From contig CAWBGE010000021.1 in assembly GCA_963788185.1 (NCBI GenBank), forward strand, positions 186,001-250,000: DNA of 64,000 nt, in the 5' to 3' direction. The notes below the pieces were generated by a model. It worked only from the letters and a program-made list of their open reading frames with translations, made no database searches and had not been told where the DNA came from. The first letter of the stretch is position 1, and each line of letters begins with the position of its first letter. This stretch comes from CAIWHR01 sp963788185 (GTDB lineage: Bacteria; Pseudomonadota; Gammaproteobacteria; Burkholderiales; Casimicrobiaceae). A program made the translations under genes and the position numbers. Of this stretch, positions 22,671 to 30,645 are shown one piece after another.

Positions 22671-23687
22671 TCACGCCCCCTCTGCGGCCAGCCACTCGGC
22701 CGCCGCGAGCGCGAAGTACGTGAGGATTGCGTCGGCGCCGGCCCGCTTGAACGCGAGCAGCGCCTCGAGCACGCACGCCCGCTCGTCCAGCCACCCGTTC
22801 TGAGCTGCGGCCTTCAGCATCGCGTACTCGCCCGACACCTGGTAGACGGCGGTAGGCATGCCAAAGCTGTCCTTCACGCGGCGGACGATGTCGAGGTAGG
22901 GCATCCCCGGCTTGACCATCACCATGTCGGCGCCTTCCTCGATGTCCAGCGCCACCTCCCACAGCGCCTCGTCGCTGTTCGCCGGATCCATCTGGTAGGT
23001 GTACTTGTTGCCGCCGGCGAGATTGCCGGCCGAACCTACGGCGTCCCTGAACGGGCCGTAGAAGGAAGACGCGTACTTCGCGGCATAGGCGAGAATTCGC
23101 GTCCGCTGCCAGCCGCTGCCGTCGAGCGCCGCGCGAATCGACCCGATGCGCCCGTCCATCATGTCCGAAGGCGCGACCATGTCGACGCCCGCCTCGGCGT
23201 GGCAGCAGGCCTGCTTGACCAGCGCGACGACGGTCTCGTCGTTGAGCACGTATCCTGCCGTGTCGATCAGGCCGTCCTGCCCGTGGCTCGTATACGGATC
23301 GAGCGCGACGTCGGTGATGATGCCCAGCTCGGGGAAACGTTCCTTCAGCGCCCGCACCACGCGCGGGACGAGGCCTTCCGCGCGCCAGGCCTCGGCGGCA
23401 TCGAGCGATTTCTGCTCGATCGGGATCACCGGGAACAGCGCCAGCGCCGGCACGCCCAGCTGCAGGCAGCGCTCGGCGTCGCGGAAAAGGAGATCGAGGC
23501 TCTTTCTCGAAACGCCGGGCAGCGACGCGACCGGCTCCTCGCGCTTCGCTCCGTCGAGGACGAAGACCGGATAGATGAGATCGTCGGCGCTGAGGCGGTG
23601 CTCGCGCATCAGGCGGCGCGAAAAGTCGTCGCGGCGCATGCGGCGCATTCGCCGGGCGGGAAAGCTTCCCGAAAATCCGAAAGTCAT
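22671..23687 (-). CDS. hemB: delta-aminolevulinic acid dehydratase (porphobilinogen synthase)
   Basis: Condenses two 5-aminolevulinate molecules to porphobilinogen. 338 aa. The N-terminal arm RRMRRDDFSRRLMREH mediates octamer contacts; active-site lysines lie in YAAKYASSFYGPFRDA and MVMVKPGMPYLDI. The zinc-site cysteines of the yeast/animal type are replaced here: the loop reads DVALDPYTSHGQDGL, so the enzyme should be the magnesium-using type known in Pseudomonas. I start at the ATG with GGAGA ten bases upstream; a TTG five codons earlier also keeps the frame. Confidence 0.96.
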   Translation of the reverse strand: MTFGFSGSFPARRMRRMRRDDFSRRLMREHRLSADDLIYPVFVLDGAKREEPVASLPGVSRKSLDLLFRDAERCLQLGVPALALFPVIPIEQKSLDAAEAWRAEGLVPRVVRALKERFPELGIITDVALDPYTSHGQDGLIDTAGYVLNDETVVALVKQACCHAEAGVDMVAPSDMMDGRIGSIRAALDGSGWQRTRILAYAAKYASSFYGPFRDAVGSAGNLAGGNKYTYQMDPANSDEALWEVALDIEEGADMVMVKPGMPYLDIVRRVKDSFGMPTAVYQVSGEYAMLKAAAQNGWLDERACVLEALLAFKRAGADAILTYFALAAAEWLAAEGA

Positions 23688-23717
23688 GGACAGTCTCCGC
23701 AAGAAGTGAGAGTCAGG

Positions 23718-24392
23718 TCAATCGTCGCCGGCACTTGCCAGCCACTTCTGCTGCCGCGCCACCTTCAGCAGCGCAGGAAACCCGCGCGCACCCTGCCTCG
23801 CCGCGATGGCGCGCAGGTGCAGCAGAAGCTCGGCGGTCGCCAAGGCGTCGGCGGCGGCGTTGTGGCGAATCGTGCATTCGATGCCGAACGCGGCAAGCCA
23901 GTCGTCGAGGCTGCGCCCGCCATAACGGCTGCGATAGGCCTCGGGAATCAGCGCGGCCGCCAGCGGCGAGAGATCGAGCCAGGTCGCGTCGTCGACCGGC
24001 ATGCCCGCACGCGCGAACGAATTCCGCAGCACCTCCCGATCGAAATCGGCGTGAAAGCCGACCCGAGGCGCACCCGCGACCCAGTCGCGATAGGCGGTGA
24101 GCGCGTCCACGACGGGCGCACCCTTCGCCTGGGCGCCGTGGCCGATGCCATGGAGAACGATATTCGCCGGGCTTCCGACCGCGTCGCGCTTCAGGACGAT
24201 CTCGAAACTGTCGTCGATCTCGATGCCGTCGGCGGTGACCGCGACGCCACCGATCGCGAGCAAGCGGTCGTTCTCGGGGTCGAGCCCCGACGTCTCGGTG
24301 TCGACGACAACCCAGCGGTCGGGCGTCCCGGAGGCGCCTCCCCGCCCGAAACGCGGCAGCAGGCGGCGCAGCGATTCGAGAACGGCGCTCAT
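23718..24392 (-). CDS. 3'-5' exonuclease of the DnaQ (DEDD) family
   Basis: 224 aa. Exonuclease motif I VVVDTETSGLDPE (catalytic Asp-Glu) near residue 28, motif II around VGFHADFDREVL, and motif III HNAAADALATAELLL; the His-x4-Asp pattern marks the DEDDh subclass. Such stand-alone relatives of the polymerase III epsilon subunit have roles in repair or RNA turnover, not identifiable here. The start overlaps the stop of the upstream cNMP/CBS gene by four bases (ATGA), a pairing seen in other proteobacteria and suggesting a shared task. Confidence 0.88.
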   Translation of the reverse strand: MSAVLESLRRLLPRFGRGGASGTPDRWVVVDTETSGLDPENDRLLAIGGVAVTADGIEIDDSFEIVLKRDAVGSPANIVLHGIGHGAQAKGAPVVDALTAYRDWVAGAPRVGFHADFDREVLRNSFARAGMPVDDATWLDLSPLAAALIPEAYRSRYGGRSLDDWLAAFGIECTIRHNAAADALATAELLLHLRAIAARQGARGFPALLKVARQQKWLASAGDD

Positions 24393-26320
24393 CCCGGATA
24401 GTCCAGTTCCAGCCGCTGCTGCAGCTTGCGCACCTGGCGCATCGCCTCTTTCAGGATGCGGCGATCGAGGTCGGAGAGCTCGGCCAGCGGCACGACGTTC
24501 GCGCTGGTGTCGTTGGTGTGTCCGGCTCCAGAGGCCGCCTTCCTGTGCTGCTCGCGCAGGCGCAGCAGCTGGATGTATTCGAAGGCGTCGCACCAGGCCC
24601 GAATTTCGGCCTCGGGAACGCCGCGGCGCGCACCGGCGTCGGAAAAACGCTCCACCGTATTGGTCGCCAGCGATCCGGTCGCCAGCGCATAGATGCGGGC
24701 GCCGTCGACGAACGGCACGCTGCCGCTCATCTTGAGATTGATCGCTTCCTCGCCCCCCAGGTCATCCGCTGCCTGCAGTTCGCCGCGCCAATTGAGGGGG
24801 GGCCGGTTGCGCAGCGCATTGTCCGACATCTGCTTCAGAAACCGGGCATTGGCTTTCGCGTGGGCCACGATCTCGGCGCGCAAGGCTTCCGCCAGCGACG
24901 CGTCGCCCCAGAGCGGCCGAAAATCGAAGAAGATGTTCGCCGCCAGCAGGCTGTCCGGATCGCCGCGATCGATCCAGTTGACGAATGATGCCTTCCATTC
25001 GTCGAGGCTGGCGCACCAGCGCGGATTCATCGCCATCACGCCGCCCTTGCACAGCGGATAGCCGCAGCGATCCATTGCTTCGTTGACCGCCCGCGCGACC
25101 GGCAGCAGGCGCGTGCGCGCTTCGTCGGTCGTGATGCCTTCGCGATCGATGGTGAAGATGAGGCCGTTGTCCTGGTCGGTCGCGATCGTCTGCTCCTCGC
25201 GCCCCTCGGAACCCATCCCCAGCCAGCACAGCGTCAGACCCTCGAGGTCGTGTTTCGGCGTCACCAGTTCCAGTATGCGCACCGCCAGCTGGTCGTTGAG
25301 GCTGGAGATCATCCGTGTCAGCTGGCCGGAGGAAACGCCCTGCGCCACCAGCGCGTAGGACAGCCCCCGGACGTCGGTCGCACACTGCATCAGCGTCGGG
25401 ATGTCCGCGGCCCGCCTGATCGCCGATGCAAGCTCGCGCACCGACAGCCGCTGCAGGCTGAACAGGTCGCGTTCGGAAACCACGCCGGCAAGCGCACCGC
25501 CGGCGTCGACCAGCACGACGTGGCGAATGCCCCGGCGCGCCATCAGCAGCGCGGCATCGCCCGCAGTCGCGGTCAGCGGCAACGTGATGGCCGGCGCGCT
25601 CATCACCGCGTTCATGGTGGTGGTGAGCGGGCACTGCGGCAGCACCACGCGGCCGATCACGTCCTGCCGGGTGAAGATCCCCAGCGGCCGCGTGTTGGCG
25701 TCGACCACGGGCATCGAGCCGATCCGCCGGTCCTCCATCACTTTCAGCATTTCGCCCAGCTCGGCGTCGGGACCGCAGGAAATCGGCGCCTGGCGAACCA
25801 CGTGTTCGAGCAGCGTCGCCAGTCCCTGCCGCTCGGTGGCGCTCGCGGCGTACTCGGCCTGCAGGCGCGCGCGCGACAGGTCAAGCAGATGCGCGAGCCG
25901 GCGGGTGCAGAAATCCTGGAACACGGCCGACGAGGCAATGAGCGCATCGAACACGGCGACCGGCACCGCGAGACAGAACGTATCCTGGGTCGCCCGGTAG
26001 ACACTGGTGACACCGCGACGCGCCAGCAGCGCCCCCAACGGAAACATCTCGCCCGCGGAGAGTTCCCACAGTGCCGCCGCGTCGCCCGTGGCGCCCGGGC
26101 GCTCGCCGCGGACCGTCCCCTGCCGGATCACGAAACAGTGGGCCGGGCGCTCGGCGGCGGGTGACAACACGGTCTCCCCCGGCGCGAAATAGCGCAGTTG
26201 CGAAGCCCGCACGATGCGATCGAGATCGTGCTCGCTCATCGCCGAAAATGGTGCGTGCGGCTTGAGTGCGACCTTCAGACCGGCAAGCACCGACGGCGCC
26301 GGGGTCGATGCCTGCGTCAT
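24389..26320 (-). CDS. cNMP-binding / CBS / nucleotidyltransferase (DUF294) protein
   Basis: 643 aa, soluble. Order: cyclic-nucleotide-binding-like beta barrel (about residues 20-140), a linker helix, two CBS domains (about 165-290; IGSMPVVDANTRPLGIFTRQDV and RGIRHVVLVDAGGALAGVVSERDL), then a DUF294 nucleotidyltransferase domain with GMGSEGREEQTIATDQDNGLI, whose Gly-Ser and Asp-x-Asp (DQD) fit GlnD-like transfer of a nucleotide, and a C-terminal helical DUF294_C domain. The chemistry is expected to be nucleotide transfer under control of adenylate or cyclic nucleotide; the target is unknown. Start ATG has GGAGAT nearby; an upstream in-frame extension lacks a better start. Confidence 0.85.
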   Translation of the reverse strand: MTQASTPAPSVLAGLKVALKPHAPFSAMSEHDLDRIVRASQLRYFAPGETVLSPAAERPAHCFVIRQGTVRGERPGATGDAAALWELSAGEMFPLGALLARRGVTSVYRATQDTFCLAVPVAVFDALIASSAVFQDFCTRRLAHLLDLSRARLQAEYAASATERQGLATLLEHVVRQAPISCGPDAELGEMLKVMEDRRIGSMPVVDANTRPLGIFTRQDVIGRVVLPQCPLTTTMNAVMSAPAITLPLTATAGDAALLMARRGIRHVVLVDAGGALAGVVSERDLFSLQRLSVRELASAIRRAADIPTLMQCATDVRGLSYALVAQGVSSGQLTRMISSLNDQLAVRILELVTPKHDLEGLTLCWLGMGSEGREEQTIATDQDNGLIFTIDREGITTDEARTRLLPVARAVNEAMDRCGYPLCKGGVMAMNPRWCASLDEWKASFVNWIDRGDPDSLLAANIFFDFRPLWGDASLAEALRAEIVAHAKANARFLKQMSDNALRNRPPLNWRGELQAADDLGGEEAINLKMSGSVPFVDGARIYALATGSLATNTVERFSDAGARRGVPEAEIRAWCDAFEYIQLLRLREQHRKAASGAGHTNDTSANVVPLAELSDLDRRILKEAMRQVRKLQQRLELDYPG

Positions 26321-26455
26321 CACAATCTCCTTACGACCATCGTGGCAAACGACAGTTTTCGCATGGTCCGGAACTCGATCGAATCGCGCCGGTCTCAAAC
26401 ACCAGACGGCAACGTCTCCCGCTTACCTCCCTGAGCGGGTGCCTCGGCGGCGGAG

Positions 26456-27172
26456 TCATCCCCGGCCGAGGCGTTTCGGGCCCCGCGGCACTCCCCTTGC
26501 TCGCGGGGCCTTTTCTTTTGCCGCGTCGTCGACCGCCCTGGCCTCGGCAATCGACGCGGCAGTGACGCCGAGCCATGACCCCAGCAATGTTTCGGCGACA
26601 TCGATGCCCAGGCGTCGCGTTGCCGAAAAGGGAACGATCTCCACAGCCGCAGCCTGCGCGGGAAACCCTTCCGCAACTGTGGCGGCGATGGCGCGCACGG
26701 CCTGGTGCTGCGCCGAGTTCGCGAGTTTGTCCACTTTGGTCGCCAGGATCAACACGGGCCGCCCGCTGGGCAGGAACGCGTGCAGCAGCTGCAGGTCGAG
26801 GTCCGCGAGTCCGTGCCGTGCGTCGACGACGAGCACGAGGCCGACCAGGGCCTGACGTGTCGCGAGATAGCGGCCGAGGAAAGCCTGCCAGTGATGCTTC
26901 AGCTCCTGCGGGACCGCCGCATAGCCGTAGCCGGGCAGGTCGGCCAGAAGCGCGCCATTGCGCAGCCGGAAGAAGTTGATCTGCTGCGTACGGCCGGGCG
27001 TCTTGCTGGTGAAGGCAAGCCGCGTCTGATTGGCCAGCACATTGATGGCGCTGGATTTTCCCGCATTCGATCGGCCCGCGAACGCGACCTCCGGCGGCCC
27101 GGACGGGGGCAGCTGCTCGTCGTTCGCGGCGGTGAGCAGAAACTGCGCCTGCTGCAGGGGGTGCTTTACCAT
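26456..27172 (-). CDS. engB: ribosome biogenesis GTPase EngB/YsxC
   Basis: Essential GTPase needed for large-subunit assembly. 238 aa. G1 GRSNAGKSS, switch region TSKTPGRTQQINFF, G3 DLPGYG, G4 TKVDK. The C-terminal tail of about 35 residues (alanine, arginine and lysine-rich) goes beyond the usual length, and its coding sequence contains a terminator-like hairpin facing the other way. Start ATG at MVKHPLQQAQ; upstream in-frame sequence is not family-like. Divergent from cytochrome c4, a neighbour pair kept in many beta- and gammaproteobacteria. Confidence 0.95.
   Translation of the reverse strand: MVKHPLQQAQFLLTAANDEQLPPSGPPEVAFAGRSNAGKSSAINVLANQTRLAFTSKTPGRTQQINFFRLRNGALLADLPGYGYAAVPQELKHHWQAFLGRYLATRQALVGLVLVVDARHGLADLDLQLLHAFLPSGRPVLILATKVDKLANSAQHQAVRAIAATVAEGFPAQAAAVEIVPFSATRRLGIDVAETLLGSWLGVTAASIAEARAVDDAAKEKAPRARGVPRGPKRLGRG
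26479..26519 (+). terminator. intrinsic terminator on the plus strand, inside the 3' end of engB
   Basis: GGCCCCGCG and CGCGGGGCC form a 9-bp stem with a 14-nt loop, followed by TTTTCTTTT. It points along the plus strand, antisense to engB. No plus-strand gene precedes it, so it would only stop antisense RNA, or it is left over from an earlier gene order. Confidence 0.6.
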
Positions 27173-27334
27173 CGGCAATGCCTCGCCGGCAGCCGCAGCA
27201 CGGCCCCGGGTTTCGCCGCCGGCGGCGGTTCCGTTACAATAGTTTGGTTTTGCACAGTGAACCGGAGGACCTGCGGGGGCTTTCCTGTTGCCGGGCAAAA
27301 CGGAACGCCGTCCACCCTTCGAGGAGTCTGCCTG

Positions 27335-27976
27335 ATGAAACGCATGCTGCTGGTAGCCGCCACGCTGGCTCTGTGGCCCGCGACCGCCGCCATCGCCCAA
27401 AATCCGGCCGCGAAGCCGGATCTCGCGAAAGCGCAAGTCATAGTCAACCAGGTATGCGCCGCCTGCCATGGGGTCGACGGCAACAGCGCCAGCCCGGCCA
27501 ACCCCAATCTCGCCGGGCTTCCGGCCGAGTATATCACCACGCAACTGGCTCACTTTAAGGCCGGCATACGCGCCAATCCGGTGATGCTGGGCATGGCATC
27601 GACGCTGTCGCCCGACGACATGGCGGCGGTGGGCGCCTATTACGCGAAGCAGAAATCGAAGGGCCTCTCGGCGAAGGATCCGGAGCTGGTCAAGATTGGC
27701 CAGGCAGTCTATCGCGGAGGGGATGCAGCCAAGGGCATCCCCGCTTGCTCATCCTGTCACGGACCCAACGGCGCAGGCATGCCGAAGAACTACCCTCGCC
27801 TTGCCGGCCAGCACGGCGACTACACCTACGCGCAACTGAAGGCGTTCAGGGCCGGCGAACGCGGCGCCGACAAGGGCGGCAAGGACGTCCAGGGACGGAC
27901 GATGGCGGCCATCGCCGGCCGCCTGACCGACATGCAGATGAAGGCGCTCGCCGAGTACACCGCGGGCCTGCGCTGA
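27335..27976 (+). CDS. dihaem cytochrome c4
   Basis: Periplasmic or membrane-associated electron carrier feeding terminal oxidases. 213 aa with a cleavable signal (residues 1-21, ending AIA-Q). Two c-type haem sites: CAACH at 41-45 and CSSCH at 138-142, in two similar halves of about 90 residues, each with a methionine available as axial ligand. A TACAAT at 27235-27240 is a possible -10 box. It is the only clear respiratory gene in the window. Confidence 0.93.
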   Translation: MKRMLLVAATLALWPATAAIAQNPAAKPDLAKAQVIVNQVCAACHGVDGNSASPANPNLAGLPAEYITTQLAHFKAGIRANPVMLGMASTLSPDDMAAVGAYYAKQKSKGLSAKDPELVKIGQAVYRGGDAAKGIPACSSCHGPNGAGMPKNYPRLAGQHGDYTYAQLKAFRAGERGADKGGKDVQGRTMAAIAGRLTDMQMKALAEYTAGLR

Positions 27977-28070
27977 CCCAATCATGGGTCGGATCGCAGC
28001 GGACGCACCGCCGCCCCCGCCAGCCACCGTGTCGCCGGCCGGCAGCGAACCGGCGCCACTGAGCGGTCGA
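27977..28070. other. short convergent gap with a small hairpin
   Basis: Between the cytochrome c4 stop and the end of the glycosidase-like gene. GACCCA/TGGGTC (27975-27990) form a 6-bp stem overlapping the stop codon; no T-run follows. Nothing else seen. Confidence 0.4.
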
Positions 28071-30590
28071 TCACCGATCTTTCTTGTCGATAGTTGACGG
28101 GCGCGGCAGCTTCGCCGGTGGCAGGATGCCCCGGCGTAGCGCGCGCCGGTCACTCTTTGGAGGATAGAGCGCGATATGCCGCACAGCGAGCCTGTCGCCG
28201 GCAACGCGCGCGGTCAATCCGATGCGCAGCGCTTCGACGCCGGCAAGATCCGCGGGCCAGGCGATGGGCACGGCCACCCCTGCGGAACCGGCAGTCCAGC
28301 CGCTGTTTTCGACCGGCGGCCCCAACGACACCCAGTTGCCGGCGGCAGTTCGGCCTTCGATCGCGATCCGGGCTAGCGTCCCGGGATCGACGCCCAGCAC
28401 CAGCCGATCGACGCTGCCGCGGGCGAGCGCCAGCCGTGCCGGCGACACGAGTCGCGCCGCAGTGCCTCGCGCCTGCAGTTTCACGAAGCCCTTTCCCGCG
28501 GCCAGCGTCGCCGGCGCCTCGGCCGTCCAGTCGTCGTCGGTTGCGAACTGCGGCGAGCCGAAAGTCCACAGCCGCGTGCCCAACGGCACGTAGGCGTGGC
28601 TGACCGCGAAGTCGCGCATCGCGTCCTCGAACGGCGTGTTCCGCCACGCCATGTAGGCAACATAGCCGGGCTGGCCGGCGAAGATTCCGTTGGAGCCGTT
28701 CCAGGCCATCGGCGAGACGTACCGCGCGCCAAAGTTGAACGCCTCCCGCAACATCCGGTAGGCGCGAGCGTAGTCGGGAAGCTCGTCCGGACGGCGCAGG
28801 TCGGTGGTGTTGGTCTCCACGATCGCCCAGCCGGGATCGAAGCGCGAGAAGGTCGCGAACAGGCTGTCCGGGGTCTCCATCCGGATGTCGTTCGCCGCAG
28901 CCGGTCCGTATACGGTTGCACCCAGATGACCGTGGCGCGGGACGGCGCCTTCGATCGAGATGCCGCCGGTATCGTAGTTCTTCGACGGGCTGTCGAGCCG
29001 GATCGCGAAGGGCAGCACGTCCGCGGCCGGACCCATGAAACCCTGCGACGTGTGGATGCGGTCGCCGGGCACGCCGACGTCGACCAGCCACTGCGACAGT
29101 TCGTCGTAGTGAAGGTCGACGAGATGGCGCCGGAAGACCTCCCACTCGTGCGTCCACGGATCTTCCCAGAACGGCTTGCCCGTCCGCGGGAATTCCCGCG
29201 GCGGATCGACGTCGTCCCAGCGCGCCCACTGCCGCCCGGAGAGCCGGTTGACCTCTGCAAGCGTCAACGGCTTCGCTCGCCTGTACGACCGCAGATCGGG
29301 CACATCGCGGCCACCCCGGCCGGCGTAGGGTCCGGAACCGGCGAGCCAGTGTCGAAATTGCTTCAGCGTGTCCGGATTGTAGTCGAACCACTGCTGCTCT
29401 TCGAAGAATGGATTGAGGACACTGTCGGGGTCGAGATTCACGCCGACGAACAGGTCCGGGTGCGCGCGCGCGAAGTCTGCGATGATCCTCCCGGCGGCCT
29501 GCAGATTCCGCTTCTTGTAATGGCGGTTGTTCCGGGCATACACGTTGAACGTCAACAGGCGGCCCAGCTCCGGGCTCTCCTGCGCCCCGGGCAGTTGCTT
29601 CAGATGGTCGTCCGCCATCACCTCGTTCCGGTTGCTCCACTGGCAGTTGTTCCGGTCTTCCTCGAGATGGTCGGTGACGTCCCACTCCGGCACGCCGCAG
29701 CTCGCGTCAGACCAGGCGCCGCCGTTGAGCGTGACGAGCACCGGCAGCTGACGCACGCGGGCGTGGCGCAGGACGGCGTCGAGCGAGTCATCGGCGATCC
29801 GCCGCGCCCCGCAGCGACGTTCGATGTCCCAGTTCGTGTCGAAGCGCCAATCCTGTGCGGCGCCCAGCGTCGTGCGCATGTAGAGAACGGGCACGCGCAT
29901 GCCGATGGCGAATGTGGGAGACAGGTACTTCCTGTAGGTTTCGTCGAGTTCCTGCGCCCCACCGAGCGCGACGCCGGAGACTCCGGGCAGCACATAGAAC
30001 GGGCGGGCGCCGGGGATTCGCTGTGTCTCGTAGATCGCGCGCCACTCCGATGTCGCGGGCAGCAGCACGACAGTCTTTTGCGCGAGCGTGGTCTCGGCGC
30101 CGCGCCTGTTGACGGCGACGATCTCGAGACCCTGCCGGGTGCTGCCCCCCGCGGCCAGAAGCGACGTGAGGTCCACCGAGATTTCGAAACCCGACGCAGG
30201 ATTGTCCGGAAACCCCGGCCTCGCGGCCGCGACGTCCGGCCGCGGCAGTCCGTACGTCGCGGCGTACGATTGCCCGCCTACCCGCACGTCGACGCTGCGA
30301 ATGCCTTCGGCGGCGAGCGCCCAACCCGCGAACCTGACGACGGGGCCGACGACGGTGTCGCTGCCGGGCGTGTCGACCCAGCCGATCGCCGTCGGCACTG
30401 CCGGCGGCACTGGCACGACGGACGTCGCGCCCGGAGTCGCCGGCGACGACGATGGCGCGGATGCAGCGCGCAATCGCGCCAGCCAGGCCGCCGGGCCTTG
30501 CTGCGCGGCAGCGTCTGCGGCGAGGTCGCCGCCAGGCCGACCGACCAACGCGACGAGCGCGATGAGCGCGACCAGCACCGCGCCGAGCAC
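28071..30590 (-). CDS. membrane-anchored glycosidase-like protein, unknown function
   Basis: 839 aa. A hydrophobic N-terminal helix (residues 1-17) anchors it to the inner membrane, followed by an alanine/proline linker. Residues about 60-170 form an Ig-like domain (VRFAGWALAAEGIRSVDVRV, then YGLPRPDVAAARPGFPDN), seen elsewhere in secreted carbohydrate-active proteins. The large centre (about 190-650) looks like a TIM-barrel hydrolase: LTFNVYARNNRHYKKRN, FVGVNLDPDS, RIHTSQGFMGP, WAIVETNTTD and PMAWNGSNG, with acids at strand-like ends. The C-terminus (about 660-830) is beta-rich, possibly carbohydrate-binding. I did not recognise the family. The frame opens at GTG; no ATG lies upstream before a stop. 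It follows the protease gene by 55 bp and precedes no partner. Confidence 0.7.
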   Translation of the reverse strand: MLGAVLVALIALVALVGRPGGDLAADAAAQQGPAAWLARLRAASAPSSSPATPGATSVVPVPPAVPTAIGWVDTPGSDTVVGPVVRFAGWALAAEGIRSVDVRVGGQSYAATYGLPRPDVAAARPGFPDNPASGFEISVDLTSLLAAGGSTRQGLEIVAVNRRGAETTLAQKTVVLLPATSEWRAIYETQRIPGARPFYVLPGVSGVALGGAQELDETYRKYLSPTFAIGMRVPVLYMRTTLGAAQDWRFDTNWDIERRCGARRIADDSLDAVLRHARVRQLPVLVTLNGGAWSDASCGVPEWDVTDHLEEDRNNCQWSNRNEVMADDHLKQLPGAQESPELGRLLTFNVYARNNRHYKKRNLQAAGRIIADFARAHPDLFVGVNLDPDSVLNPFFEEQQWFDYNPDTLKQFRHWLAGSGPYAGRGGRDVPDLRSYRRAKPLTLAEVNRLSGRQWARWDDVDPPREFPRTGKPFWEDPWTHEWEVFRRHLVDLHYDELSQWLVDVGVPGDRIHTSQGFMGPAADVLPFAIRLDSPSKNYDTGGISIEGAVPRHGHLGATVYGPAAANDIRMETPDSLFATFSRFDPGWAIVETNTTDLRRPDELPDYARAYRMLREAFNFGARYVSPMAWNGSNGIFAGQPGYVAYMAWRNTPFEDAMRDFAVSHAYVPLGTRLWTFGSPQFATDDDWTAEAPATLAAGKGFVKLQARGTAARLVSPARLALARGSVDRLVLGVDPGTLARIAIEGRTAAGNWVSLGPPVENSGWTAGSAGVAVPIAWPADLAGVEALRIGLTARVAGDRLAVRHIALYPPKSDRRALRRGILPPAKLPRPSTIDKKDR

Positions 30591-30645
30591 CGCCCAGCGC
30601 CCGCGAAGTATCCGGGTCGTTCGTCTGGCGGTTGGTCCGGCCGTT

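Noticed and set aside
28071..30590. Naming the anchored protein as a specific glycoside hydrolase family
   Set aside because: The barrel impression rests on a few strand-like phrases; I could not match catalytic residues to a known family.
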